Shown: positions 27,705-36,847, counted from the stretch's first letter. The stretch is DNA of 64,000 bases from Salinicola rhizosphaerae (GCF_014652715.1 NZ_BMZI01000006.1:281082-345081), one strand, 5' to 3'. The notes: generated by a model from the sequence alone, not told the origin. A program made the numbers and translations.

Positions 27705-27730
27705 CTCGATATAACGAGTATTGCATACAA
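27705..27730. promoter_or_regulatory. GntR gene promoter with two overlapping palindromic sites
   Basis: CTCGATATAACGAG (four-base arms) at 27705-27718 abuts TTGCATACAA at 27721-27730, a near-perfect palindrome like the one at 9373. On the minus strand CTGACC and TATATC at 18-base spacing form a weak promoter whose spacer contains the TTGCATACAA site. This suggests autorepression. Confidence 0.45.
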
Positions 27731-27795
27731 AGGTCAGCAGCAGCCGCTAGACCAAGGCGCAAGACAACCGCCAGATCCCGTGGCGCCCGCTTTTT

Positions 27796-27855
27796 AACGG
27801 CCAAACGAAAACGCCAACGGCCAAACGAAAACGCCAACGGCCAAACGAAAACGCC
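27796..27855. repeat. three perfect tandem copies of a 20-base unit
   Basis: AACGGCCAAACGAAAACGCC is repeated three times without mismatch. The last copy runs into the deaD terminator stem, so each copy contains the T-rich tail of that terminator as read on the minus strand. Confidence 0.95.
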
Positions 27856-27878
27856 GCCCCTGCGAACAGGGGCGGCGT
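27851..27878 (-). terminator. rho-independent terminator of deaD
   Basis: A perfect twelve-base stem (ACGCCGCCCCTG with its complement) is closed by a four-base loop and followed on the minus strand by TTTCGTTT, 20 bases after the deaD stop. Confidence 0.85.
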
Positions 27879-27898
27879 CAGGCGAAGGCCAGTCGCGA

Positions 27899-29614
27899 TC
27901 AGGCGCGAGAGCGGCGTACCGGTCCGTCGCCATCATTGCGGCGGCGCGGTGCACGTTCCGGTGCGCCTTGATCCTCGGAGATCTCGAGCTGACGGCCACC
28001 GACGCGAGCGCGGGCCATCTTGGCGAGAATCGAGGACGGCAGGCCGCTCGGCAGCTCGACCACCGAGAAGGCGTTGCGAATATCGATGCGACCGATCCGG
28101 GCACCTTCGATACCGCCTTCGTTGGCGAGCGCGCCGACCAGCTGTCCCGGCTTGACGCCATCCTTGTGGCCCACCGACACGCGGTAGCGGGTCATGCCTT
28201 CACGCGGGGCGCTGTCGCGACGACGCGGGCCACGATCGCGACCGCCATCACGGCCGCCGTCGCGCCCGTTGTCGCGTCGCGACGGGCCGCTGGTGATGCG
28301 GCCGATCGGTGCTTCACCGGCACGCGCCAGCGTCGCGAGTGCCGCTGCCAGTTCGATCGGGTCGTGCCCCTCTTCGACCAGCTTCTCGATCAGCTCGCGC
28401 TGCTGGCCGGCGCCCGCTTCGAGCATCTCGCGCAGTCGCGCGCTGAAACGGTCGTCGCGGTGGCCACGAATGGCCGCTTCGTCGGGCAGCGGCATCTCGC
28501 TCATCGGCTGGCCGGTCGCCTGCTCGACCCAGCGCACCTTGCGGGTCTCGCGACCGCCGGCAAAGGTGATCGCGACGCCGTTACGCCCGGCACGACCGGT
28601 ACGGCCAATGCGGTGGATGTAAGCCTCGGAGTCCTGCGGCAGGTCATAGTTGATGACGTGCGTGATGCGCGGCACATCGAGACCGCGCGCGGCCACGTCG
28701 GTCGCGACCAGGACATCGACCTTGCCACGCTTCAGACGCGTGACGGTGCGCTCGCGCAGGCTCTGATCGAGATCGCCGGAAAGCCCGGCGGCGTTGACAC
28801 CGCGAGCGGTCAACTGCTCGACCAGCGTGGTGCAGGCAGCACGTGTACGGACGAAGACGATCGCCGCGTCGACCGGCTCGACCTCGAGAATACGCGCCAG
28901 CGCTTCCAGCTTGCTCGGCCCTTCGACGCGCACGACACGCTGCTCGATATTTTCGCCGGTGCTGACCTTGGATTCGATCGCGACCTTGACCGGGTCGACG
29001 AGATAGCGATTGACGATACGCTCGATCTCGGCCGGCAACGTGGCAGAGAAGAAGACGCGCTGCGAGCCCTGCGGCGTTTCGGAGACGACACGCTTGACGT
29101 CATCGATGAAGCCCATGCGCAGCATCTCGTCGGCCTCGTCGAGTACCAGCGCGGAGAGCCCTTCGAGTTTCAGGCTCTTGCGATCGAGATGGTCGATGAT
29201 GCGTCCCGGCGTGCCGACGACGATCTGCGCACCGCGCTTGAGCGCAGTGAGCTGCTCGCGGTAGTCCTGACCACCGCACAGCGTGGCGATCTCGAGACCC
29301 TTGAGATTCTGACCATATTTGGAGAAAGAGACGGCGACCTGCTGCGCCAGCTCACGGGTCGGTGCCAGCACCAGCACCTGGGGCTCGCGGCGATCGAGCT
29401 CGACGCGGCTCAACAGCGGCAGCGCGAAGGCTGCGGTCTTGCCGGTGCCGGTCTGGGCCTGGCCCAGCACGTCGCGGCCGTCCAGCAGCGCGGGAATCGT
29501 CTGCGCCTGGATCGGGGAGGGGGTTTCGTAACCCAGTTTATCGAGGGCAGACAGTACATCCGGCAATAGCGCCAGATCGCCAAAGCTTGGCGTCGCTACG
29601 TCAGTCGAGGTCAT
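27899..29614 (-). CDS. deaD: DEAD-box ATP-dependent RNA helicase DeaD (CsdA)
   Basis: RNA helicase active in ribosome assembly and mRNA unwinding, especially at low temperature. The 571-residue protein has the Q motif near residue 37, AQTGTGKTAAF (Walker A), PTRELAQQ, TPGRIIDHL, DEAD, SATLP, and HRIGRTGRAGR. A DbpA-type RNA-binding domain (about 475-550, TRYRVSVGHKDGVKPG) and an RG-rich linker (RDGGRDGGRDRGPRR) mark it as DeaD rather than RhlE. An extended -10 at 30007 would give a leader of nearly 400 bases. Confidence 0.93.
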   Translation of the reverse strand: MTSTDVATPSFGDLALLPDVLSALDKLGYETPSPIQAQTIPALLDGRDVLGQAQTGTGKTAAFALPLLSRVELDRREPQVLVLAPTRELAQQVAVSFSKYGQNLKGLEIATLCGGQDYREQLTALKRGAQIVVGTPGRIIDHLDRKSLKLEGLSALVLDEADEMLRMGFIDDVKRVVSETPQGSQRVFFSATLPAEIERIVNRYLVDPVKVAIESKVSTGENIEQRVVRVEGPSKLEALARILEVEPVDAAIVFVRTRAACTTLVEQLTARGVNAAGLSGDLDQSLRERTVTRLKRGKVDVLVATDVAARGLDVPRITHVINYDLPQDSEAYIHRIGRTGRAGRNGVAITFAGGRETRKVRWVEQATGQPMSEMPLPDEAAIRGHRDDRFSARLREMLEAGAGQQRELIEKLVEEGHDPIELAAALATLARAGEAPIGRITSGPSRRDNGRDGGRDGGRDRGPRRRDSAPREGMTRYRVSVGHKDGVKPGQLVGALANEGGIEGARIGRIDIRNAFSVVELPSGLPSSILAKMARARVGGRQLEISEDQGAPERAPRRRNDGDGPVRRSRA

Positions 29615-30170
29615 TTCACACCTTGGAGTGGCCGGTGGACACCGGCGAAAATGTCATGGTACCGAGGGTGACTGGCCGTCGAGCGCGGCTCACCTGCCAT
29701 CCATCGATGGCGGCGCGTCGTTCGTCGAAAACAGTCGGTCCTGTCGGATACCGGTCGCACCTGGCATTGGGCCTGTCGTATCGCGATCCATCACGATAGC
29801 GTCGGCTTCTGTGGCGACCTTGTTGCGCCCGGCTGCGGGAATCGTCAGCCGCTGTAGCGCTCCATCGTTGCATCCGGACGCTGGCATCGGCTCGCGCCGT
29901 GCGTCATTCACGAGATACGTCCGGTCGGCTCATCGATCACGGGTCGATGGCAAAATTGGCAGACATATCGGCAGGATGGTGGGGTCAACACATGCGAGGA
30001 AGCGCAACTATACCATCGGCGAAGTCGCTTCTCCAAACACAAACGTAATTTTCCTACCAATCTTCCCGACCGATACCGGCGCAGGCGATTCCGACGCAAG
30101 CTCGAAGTGCGGCTGGGACGATCAGCGGATAGACTGACGCGCCGGACACGCAAGGGACGCGACAACAACC
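29615..30170. other. long intergenic region, probable deaD leader and yaiI promoter
   Basis: No convincing gene on either strand. On the minus strand TGGTATAGT at about 30007-30015 is an extended -10, which would start a leader of about 390 bases before the deaD ATG. Cold-shock helicase genes often have such long leaders. No clear secondary structure was found by eye. Confidence 0.45.
30007..30015 (-). promoter_or_regulatory. extended -10 element, candidate deaD promoter
   Basis: TGGTATAGT on the minus strand fits TGnTATAAT at all but one base. The -35 position holds TTGGAG at 18-base spacing, a weak match that an extended -10 would tolerate. Confidence 0.4.
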
Positions 30171-30620
30171 ATGCCGACACTCTGGATCGATGCCGATGCC
30201 TGCCCCAAGGTCGCCCGCGAGATCATCGTACGCGCCGCCGAGCGCACCGGGACCCGGACCTGGATGGTCGCCAATCACGCCATTCCGCTACCGCCCTCCC
30301 GCTGGGTGAAGTCGCGCACGGTCGCACACGGGTTCGACGCCGCCGACGATGCCATCGTCGAAGCCGTCCTCTCCGGTGACCTCGTCGTCACCAGCGATCT
30401 TCCCTTGGCCGAGGCCGCCATCGCCCGCGGCGCCCATGTCATGACCACGCGCGGCGAAGCGCTGACGCGAGACAACATTCGGGCACGCGTCCAGATGCGC
30501 GATTTCATGGAAACGCTGCGCGCCAGCGGCGAACATACGCGCGGACCCAATGCCTACGACGATGCCGATCGGCGCGAGTTCGCCAACGCGCTGGATCGCT
30601 GGCTACGCCGCCACGCCTGA
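30171..30620 (+). CDS. yaiI: YaiI/YqxD family protein (UPF0178)
   Basis: A 149-residue protein of the conserved UPF0178 family, which has a PIN-like fold and no established function. The family start LWIDADACPKVAREII is at residues 4-19; VVTSDLPLAEAAI, TTRGEAL and GPNAYDDADRREFANALDRWL complete the pattern. It converges on yqjG with 21 bases between the stops. Confidence 0.88.
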   Translation: MPTLWIDADACPKVAREIIVRAAERTGTRTWMVANHAIPLPPSRWVKSRTVAHGFDAADDAIVEAVLSGDLVVTSDLPLAEAAIARGAHVMTTRGEALTRDNIRARVQMRDFMETLRASGEHTRGPNAYDDADRREFANALDRWLRRHA

Positions 30621-30641
30621 CGCTCGCGCGACGCCTTTCAC

Positions 30642-31646
30642 TCATCGGCGCTCACGAATTCCGCGGCCGGTCAGACGTTCGCGATCATGTGGGGCATCGA
30701 GATCCAGCGATGGCCCCAGCGGCACGATGCGCGTCGGATTGATCGTCGGATGGCTGTAGTAGTAGTGGCGCTTGATGTGATCGAAGTCGACCGTTTCGGC
30801 GACGCCCGGCCATTGATAAAGCTCCCGCAGGTAGTGGGAAAGCTGCGGATAGTCGGTGATGCGTCGCCGGTTGCACTTGAAGTGCCCGTGATAGACGGCG
30901 TCGAAGCGAACCAGGGTGGTAAAGAGCCGAATATCGGCTTCCGTCAGCCACTCACCCGCCAGATACCGCTGCTGGGCCAGTCTCGCTTCGAGACGATCCA
31001 GACAGTCGAATAGCGCGCGAAAGTGCTTCTCGTAGACTCCCTGCTCGGTCGCGAAGCCGGTCTTGTACACGCCGTTGTTGACGTTGTCGTAGACATCGGC
31101 ATTGACGGCATCGATCGTTTCGCGCAGATCCGTCGGATAGAAATCCAGCCGATTGCCGGTCAAGTCGTCGAACGCCCCATTGAAGATACGCAGAAGATCC
31201 GCCGACTCGTTGTTGACGATGCGCCCGTTGCGCTTGTCCCACAGTGCCGGCACGGTGACGCGCCCGGTATAGTCCGGATCGGTCAAGGTATAGAGCTGGT
31301 GATGAAACTCGACGTGATTGAGCGAGTCGCCACTCGATCCTTCATCGACATGATACGACCATCCCTGATCCAGCATCAGCGGGCTCGTCCAGGAGACATC
31401 GATCACCTTCTCGAGCCCCTTGAGCTTGCGCATCACCAGCGCCCGATGCGCCCACGGACAGGCGTAGCAGACATAGAGATGATAGCGCCCCGACTCGGCC
31501 TTGAGTCCTGGCTGTCCTTCCGGACCCGGCTCGCCATCGGGCGTGACCCAGTCACGCAGTTTGGCGGATTCGCGGACGAACTCACCTCCGTTGCCCTTGG
31601 TGTCATACCACTGATCCTGCCACTGTCCTTCGATGAGAAGTCCCAT
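30642..31646 (-). CDS. yqjG: glutathionyl-hydroquinone reductase (Xi-class GST, YqjG family)
   Basis: Cytoplasmic reductase that removes glutathione from glutathionyl-hydroquinones. The 334-residue protein has catalytic C63 in YACPWAHR, then VPALWDKRNGRIVNNESADL (glutathione site) and the GST C-domain with WLTEADIRLFTTLVRFDAVY, all diagnostic of the Xi class. A GGGAG site precedes the start. A LysR regulator lies 96 bases upstream on the same strand and may control it. Confidence 0.93.
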   Translation of the reverse strand: MGLLIEGQWQDQWYDTKGNGGEFVRESAKLRDWVTPDGEPGPEGQPGLKAESGRYHLYVCYACPWAHRALVMRKLKGLEKVIDVSWTSPLMLDQGWSYHVDEGSSGDSLNHVEFHHQLYTLTDPDYTGRVTVPALWDKRNGRIVNNESADLLRIFNGAFDDLTGNRLDFYPTDLRETIDAVNADVYDNVNNGVYKTGFATEQGVYEKHFRALFDCLDRLEARLAQQRYLAGEWLTEADIRLFTTLVRFDAVYHGHFKCNRRRITDYPQLSHYLRELYQWPGVAETVDFDHIKRHYYYSHPTINPTRIVPLGPSLDLDAPHDRERLTGRGIRERR

Positions 31647-31742
31647 TGCCTGCTCCCTGATCGGATGTCATCGCCTGCAGAGGATAGGCGCTAACCGATA
31701 AAGGTCGAGCCCCGATGGCCATCATGGCAAGCGCGACCCCGC

Positions 31743-32678
31743 TCAGTGCGCGCCGCCGGATATCTCATGGTTACCCGGCAGCGTGTCGCGCGGGCAGGTC
31801 GCGACGACGCTTGCGAGCAGTGCGCCCGCCAGAGACCGTGTCGCAGGCCCAGCGCCGTCCATATCGCGATAGATCAACTGCAACGACGCGTGTCGGATGC
31901 CGCCGACCCGCAACGGCAGCGCCTTCAGCCGCCCGGCGGCCAGCGCATCGGCAATTCGTGTCTGCGGCACCCAGGCGAAGCCCAGCCCGCGCTCGAGCAT
32001 GTCGACGGACGTCGAAAGGTGGCTCAGCGTCCAGCGCTGCTCCGCCTTGAGCCAGCCGACATCCATCCGATGGCGGACGGCGGAGTCGCGAATCACCAAC
32101 TGGCGGTGCTGTTCGAGATCGCGCAGGTCGAGCTCTCGCCCCATGTCGTGAAGCGGATGGTGAGGATTCGCCACCGCGATGAACGGCACATCGACCAGCG
32201 GCTGCCCCAGAAATCCCTGCGCGCTCACGCCGGAAACGATCAGATCCGCCCGCGCCTCGTAGAGCATCTCCACCGCCCCGTTGAGTACGGTTTCGTGAAG
32301 CTGCACGCGAACATGGGGAAAGGCTTCCGAGAAGCGCGTCAGGGCATCGGCCAGCGCATCCGCCGGGAATATCTGATCGACGGCAAGAATGACCTCGGCC
32401 TCCTGTCCGCCCGCCAGGTGTTCGGCGACATCCTCGAGCGAGGCGGCATTGTCGATCAGCTGTCTCGCTCTTCGCAGCAGCATGGCCCCTGCTTCAGTCA
32501 ACACCACCTGTCGCCCCTGTGGCTCGAAAAGCGTCACGCCCAGTTGCTCCTCGATCTTGTGGATCGCATGGTTGAGCGTGGAAGGACTTTTATGGATCAC
32601 TGCCGAGGCCTTGGCAAAACCACCGTGATCGGCTACTGCTGCCAGCATTTGCCACTGCAGCAACGTGACTTTGGGCAC
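31743..32678 (-). CDS. LysR family transcriptional regulator
   Basis: A 311-residue LysR regulator starting at a GTG with GAGGAG upstream. The winged helix (GGFAKASAVIHKSPSTLNHAIHKIEEQ, about residues 16-40) has an unusual serine-threonine-leucine turn in place of QPAVS. The effector domain spans about 90-300. The closest neighbour on its strand is yqjG; no divergent partner sits next to it, since mepM lies over 450 bases away. Confidence 0.88.
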   Translation of the reverse strand: MPKVTLLQWQMLAAVADHGGFAKASAVIHKSPSTLNHAIHKIEEQLGVTLFEPQGRQVVLTEAGAMLLRRARQLIDNAASLEDVAEHLAGGQEAEVILAVDQIFPADALADALTRFSEAFPHVRVQLHETVLNGAVEMLYEARADLIVSGVSAQGFLGQPLVDVPFIAVANPHHPLHDMGRELDLRDLEQHRQLVIRDSAVRHRMDVGWLKAEQRWTLSHLSTSVDMLERGLGFAWVPQTRIADALAAGRLKALPLRVGGIRHASLQLIYRDMDGAGPATRSLAGALLASVVATCPRDTLPGNHEISGGAH

Positions 32679-33134
32679 GACTGTCTCCTCGTCTGTCCGG
32701 CGTATCCGACACCGCCCGGCGGGAATGCCCCTCGGACACGCCGCCACCGCCTGGTGTAAGAATGACGGATAGTTCAACGCCTGCAGGCATCTTACTTTTT
32801 GTCACCGGCGACGAAAATGTGCCGGAAGACAGGAACAGAAAAAGTCCGACAATTCTCATACAAGCCCTTTACGCCTGGAATATTAGCCGGCAAAACAATG
32901 ATTTTTAATGCACCATATCAGTGCAATGAATTGCACCACCAGGTTACACCCGCTTACTTTCCCATCAGGTTTACCGGTAGGCGTTCAGCGATCCCGAAAA
33001 ACGTGAAAGCCCGGCTCATGGCACTTCGTATACTGTATTTAAATACAGACTAGGCAATTAACACTGCACTAGGGTAAGGTTCATCAGCCTTTATTTAGTT
33101 TTGTCATCTTTTTTTATTCCGGGCCTTCATCTTC
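32679..33134. other. low-GC intergenic region with SOS-type promoter upstream of mepM
   Basis: No gene supported. GC is clearly lower than around it. It contains the LexA-type box at 33033 and a T-rich stretch (33090-33120) just before mepM. The mepM start has only a weak ribosome site. Confidence 0.5.
33029..33048 (+). promoter_or_regulatory. LexA-type SOS box overlapping a -10 element
   Basis: CTGTATTTAAATACAG at 33033-33048 is a perfect 16-base palindrome fitting the gammaproteobacterial LexA consensus CTG-N10-CAG with an A/T-only core. TATACT at 33029-33034 overlaps its left edge as a near-consensus -10 directed at mepM, 101 bases before the ATG. The expected effect is repression until DNA damage. 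Confidence 0.7.
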
Positions 33135-34814
33135 ATGTTGCGAATTTTCCATTCGCTGCCCCGCACGCATAAGGTTCTTCTACTGCCGGTGGCCACCATG
33201 GTCACCGTGCTGGGCGCGCAAAAGATCATCGGTGTTTTCGGCGATTCCGAGAACACCACCGAGCCGCTAAATGTCGCCACGACGACCACGATTTCCCAAT
33301 CGATCGTCAATGCCGCCGCCACTCAATCGGGCGATGGCCAACGCAGCGACGACAGCGACACCTCCCTCGATACGCCGCTGGCTCAACTCGAGCCGCTCGA
33401 GGTCATGAGCGTCGATTTCGTGCCCGAGGCGGAAGCCGACGATGCCATTCCGTCCACCTCGATCGCCAGACCGGTCGCTTCGAAGCCCGCGACTGCTCTG
33501 GCCAGCGATACGCTCCAGGTGGCCAACCGAGTTGCTCTCTCGTCCGGGACGCCGGCGTTATCCGACGAGGACAATGACGATGTCGGCGGTACTTCCTACG
33601 AGGACTGGACCTTCGACAACGCCGCCGATCCGAGCGGTAGCACGCAGCTCGGTGACGAAATCGCCTCCAAGGAGGACTACGTTCCCGAGTGGCAGAGCTA
33701 CACCATCCAGAGTGGCGACTCCTTCGCGAAGACGGCTGAACGCACGCTGGGCCTTGGCTACTCTTCGGTGATGCAGATCCTCGGTACCGTGCCTGACAAG
33801 AAGGTCCTGACCCGCTGGCGCCAGGGCAGCAGCTTCGACTACAAACTGGATGCGTCCGGTGAGCTCATTGCGCTGCGGGTGATGAAGAACCCGCGCGAGG
33901 GCTATCTGATCCAGCGAAAGGACGAGAACCAGGATTTCGCCTACACCTCCATCGAAAAGACGGGTGAAGCGGCGCAGCGTGTCTTCAGCGGTACGGTCAG
34001 CGGCTCGTTCGCGTCGTCGGCGCAGTCCACCGGCCTTTCGACCGCCGAAGTCGCCGAACTGACTCAGGTGCTGTCCAAGAAGCTCGATTTCCGTCGCAAT
34101 GCACGCGCGGGCGATCAGTTCCAGGTCGTCGTCGAGTCGGACATGATCGACGGCCAGTCGATGGACTCGAAGATCCTGGCCGCCCAGTACAAGGGTGAGC
34201 GCATGGACCTGACGGTGGTCCGCAATGATGCCGACGATCACTTCTATACGCCGGACGGCAATGGCCTCGACCCGGCCTTCAATCGCTACCCGTTCGAAGG
34301 TCACTACCGGATCAGCTCGCCGTTCAACCTGCGCCGACTGCATCCGGTCACCGGGCGTATCAGCCCGCATAAGGGCACCGATTTTGCCATGCGCTCCGGT
34401 ACGCCGATCGATGCGCCAGCCGACGGTGTCGTCACGCGCGTGGTCGATCATCCGCTGGCCGGCAAATACATCGTGATCCACCACCCCAACGGCTACGACA
34501 CGCGCTATCTGCACCTCAGCAAGTCGCTGGTCAAACCGGGCGAACACGTCAAGATGGGTGAGGAGATCGCGCTCTCCGGCAGTACCGGCCGCGTGACCGG
34601 TCCTCACCTGCATTACGAAGTCCTGGTCAACCACCACCAGGTCGATGCCATGCGAGTGAAACTGCCGGAATCCCAGAGCCTCACCGGCAAGGCGCTGGCC
34701 GCCTTCCAGAAACATTCCGAGGATCTGCTGGCCAAGCTCGATACGCAGAGCGGCGACGAACCCGCCATTGCTCAGGTCAAGCGCGGCAAGTCGGAGTCCG
34801 ATGACAGTATCTGA
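33135..34814 (+). CDS. mepM: murein DD-endopeptidase MepM (M23 metallopeptidase)
   Basis: Periplasmic hydrolase that cuts DD-crosslinks so new strands can be inserted. The 559-residue protein has an N-terminal membrane anchor (about 13-30, SLPRTHKVLLLPVATMV), an acidic linker, a LysM/OapA-like domain (about 190-280, YTIQSGDSFAKTAE), and a C-terminal LytM domain with H412 and D416 in HKGTDFA and H491/H493 in HLHYEV. It parallels E. coli MepM along its length, including the tail. A LexA-type box lies in its promoter. A strong terminator follows. Confidence 0.92.
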   Translation: MLRIFHSLPRTHKVLLLPVATMVTVLGAQKIIGVFGDSENTTEPLNVATTTTISQSIVNAAATQSGDGQRSDDSDTSLDTPLAQLEPLEVMSVDFVPEAEADDAIPSTSIARPVASKPATALASDTLQVANRVALSSGTPALSDEDNDDVGGTSYEDWTFDNAADPSGSTQLGDEIASKEDYVPEWQSYTIQSGDSFAKTAERTLGLGYSSVMQILGTVPDKKVLTRWRQGSSFDYKLDASGELIALRVMKNPREGYLIQRKDENQDFAYTSIEKTGEAAQRVFSGTVSGSFASSAQSTGLSTAEVAELTQVLSKKLDFRRNARAGDQFQVVVESDMIDGQSMDSKILAAQYKGERMDLTVVRNDADDHFYTPDGNGLDPAFNRYPFEGHYRISSPFNLRRLHPVTGRISPHKGTDFAMRSGTPIDAPADGVVTRVVDHPLAGKYIVIHHPNGYDTRYLHLSKSLVKPGEHVKMGEEIALSGSTGRVTGPHLHYEVLVNHHQVDAMRVKLPESQSLTGKALAAFQKHSEDLLAKLDTQSGDEPAIAQVKRGKSESDDSI

Positions 34815-35323
34815 TCTCTTGCGGTAGACAGGCTCCCTCCTAAAAGCCCCGCTTCGGCGGGGCTTTTCCGTGCTCCGTTGAAGCCATGGTATGGCGCCGC
34901 CATGGAGACGCTCCAACCTCTTGCAGAGACCTGTCTGTTGCCAAGGCTTTGCGCTTGCAGAAACGGTTATACCGCCTGGAAGACGCCTCTCTAGCTCTTC
35001 CAGGCGCCTGCGTGTGCTGGCAAGGAGGCCGAGGATGACTCGCCGATCAGGCGTTTGAGCAGCTCGGCCTCACATAACCTCACCGCACCGCATTCAGGGC
35101 TGGCACTTTCGCTCACATAGGATCATTCTGGTAGCCACTCCATCCGCCAGCGAGGTGATGCCGACACAGCCTTTGGCTAGACACGGTGCCCTTTCCCCGG
35201 AATCAAGGTGCCGAGATAGTAGTGCTGAGCTAGTGGCACTGATGGAGATGGCCTGGACATCGATTTGTCACGGCGCTCTGTCAGGGTCGAAGAAGCCTTG
35301 AACTCACAGGAGTGCTTTTGCCG
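34815..35323. other. intergenic region between mepM and phoH
   Basis: After the mepM terminator there is a second perfect hairpin at 34973-35006 (CGCCTGGAAGA arms, twelve-base loop) without a T-run. The remainder has no recognised gene, although a 47-codon frame with a GAGG site exists at 35158-35301. The phoH ribosome site (AGGAG) is at 35308. Confidence 0.45.
34842..34867 (+). terminator. rho-independent terminator of mepM
   Basis: AAAAGCCCCGC and GCGGGGCTTTT pair over eleven bases around a TTCG tetraloop, 28 bases after the mepM stop. Confidence 0.92.
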
Positions 35324-36739
35324 ATGGTGCGAATCGACAAGAAAGCGAACAGGCTCTACGTACTGGACACCAACGTCCTGATCCACGACCCCGCAGCCCT
35401 CTACCAATTCGAAGAGCATGATGTCGTCATCCCCATGACGGTGCTCGAGGAGCTCGACAAACACAAAAACGGCATGCGCGAGATCGCGCGAACCGCGCGG
35501 CAGATCAGCCGCACGCTCTCCGACCTTACCGCCAACGTCACCCCCGAACAGATTCAGCAAGGCATTCCCATTCCCCGCGTTACCGGTGGACCTTCCGGCC
35601 GGCTGCGCTTTCTCTGCTACCGCGACCTGACACCGTCCGAAGGACTGGAGAACTCGCCGGACAATCGCATCCTCGCCGAAACCTGCCGACTCAAGCACGA
35701 CCGCCCAGATGCCTCGGTCATTCTGGTGACCAAGGACATCAATCTACGCGTCAAGGCCGCGGCGCTCGAAGTGCCCGTGGAGGACTACCTCAACGACCGC
35801 GCTTTCGACGATCTCGATGCCATGATCGAAGGGGCCAAGATCTACGCCGATGCCGGTCGAGACGGCCGAAGTCTGTGGGGATCGCTCGACGTCGAGGTCA
35901 TGGTCGAGCGCTGCGAGGGCAGCACCTTCTACCATCTCGAGGGAAGAATTCCGAAAGACTGGCACGTCGGTATGCTGGTCTCGGACAGCGACAATGGCGC
36001 AGAATTCGAGGCGATCGTGCGCAGCCACGGGCCCTCGAAGGCGACGCTTCAGCTACTCACCAACTACCGACACCACGACGGCGTGTGGGGGGTTCACGCT
36101 CACGACAGTCGTCAGAACTTCGCGCTGAACCTGCTGATGGACCCATCCATCGATTTCCTCACCCTCGCCGGCAGCGCGGGCACCGGCAAGACCTTCATGA
36201 CGCTGGCCGCCGCCCTGCAACAGACGCTCGATACCAAGCAGTTCGAACGGATCGTCTTCACGCGGGCACCGATACCGATGGGCGAGGACATCGGCTTTCT
36301 GCCCGGCACCGAAGAGGAGAAGATGTCACCCTGGATGGGGGCCTTTCATGACAACATGGACAACCTGCTGCGCGACGAACGAGAAGGATCCTCGAGCTGG
36401 AGCGACGGAGCCACACGCCAGCTGATCGGCTCGCGGGTGCAGATTCGCTCCCCGACCTTCATGCGTGGCAGAACGCTCAACGATACCTTCCTGATCATCG
36501 ACGAGGCGCAGAACTTCACACCCAAGCAGTTGAAGTCACTGGTCACTCGGGCCGGCCGTAACACCAAGATCGTCTGTCTCGGCAACGTCGGTCAGATCGA
36601 CACACCGTACCTGACGGCCAACACCTGTGGCATGGCGGCCGTGGTCGAGCGTTTTCGCGACTGGCCTCACGCCGGGCACATCACGCTGAAAAGCGTCGAG
36701 CGTTCTCGCCTGGCACTGGCAGCGGAGGAGCTGCTGTAA
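35324..36739 (+). CDS. PhoH family ATPase with N-terminal PIN domain
   Basis: A 471-residue PIN-PhoH fusion (YlaK type), proposed to combine RNA cleavage with helicase-like ATPase activity. The PIN domain (about 10-135) shows YVLDTNVLIHDP, TVLEELDKHK, and the acidic DNRILAE and VTKDINLR motifs. The PhoH domain (about 230-465) has AGSAGTGKT (Walker A), FTRAPIPMGEDIGFLPGT and FLIIDEAQNFTP (Walker B). The ATG at 35324 lies eleven bases after AGGAG; the TTG at 35318 is an alternative. A terminator follows. Confidence 0.9.
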   Translation: MVRIDKKANRLYVLDTNVLIHDPAALYQFEEHDVVIPMTVLEELDKHKNGMREIARTARQISRTLSDLTANVTPEQIQQGIPIPRVTGGPSGRLRFLCYRDLTPSEGLENSPDNRILAETCRLKHDRPDASVILVTKDINLRVKAAALEVPVEDYLNDRAFDDLDAMIEGAKIYADAGRDGRSLWGSLDVEVMVERCEGSTFYHLEGRIPKDWHVGMLVSDSDNGAEFEAIVRSHGPSKATLQLLTNYRHHDGVWGVHAHDSRQNFALNLLMDPSIDFLTLAGSAGTGKTFMTLAAALQQTLDTKQFERIVFTRAPIPMGEDIGFLPGTEEEKMSPWMGAFHDNMDNLLRDEREGSSSWSDGATRQLIGSRVQIRSPTFMRGRTLNDTFLIIDEAQNFTPKQLKSLVTRAGRNTKIVCLGNVGQIDTPYLTANTCGMAAVVERFRDWPHAGHITLKSVERSRLALAAEELL

Positions 36740-36762
36740 CAATATCGATAACCCCTCACCGC

Positions 36763-36790
36763 AAAGCCCCGGCCATCGAGCCGGGGCTTT
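36763..36790. terminator. rho-independent terminator after phoH
   Basis: AAAGCCCCGGC and GCCGGGGCTTT pair over eleven bases with a six-base loop. It lies 23 bases after the phoH stop and before the convergent zinc-ribbon gene, so it may serve both strands. Confidence 0.88.
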
Positions 36791-36847
36791 ACGTTTGAGC
36801 TGGACGCGCCGCCCAGCGAACGCAGCGGACGACTCGACCTCGCTCAA

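Noticed and set aside
32799-33053. An 84-codon frame ending at the LexA-type box
   Set aside because: Low-GC region, no ribosome site, composition unlike neighbouring genes, and it would run through the promoter of mepM.
35158-35301. A 47-codon frame with a GAGG site upstream of phoH
   Set aside because: No recognisable sequence, ordinary for chance in this gap, and it ends directly before the phoH ribosome site; not enough to call a gene.
34815-35323. Insertion-sequence remnant in the mepM-phoH gap
   Set aside because: No transposase-like translation, terminal repeats or target duplication could be identified.
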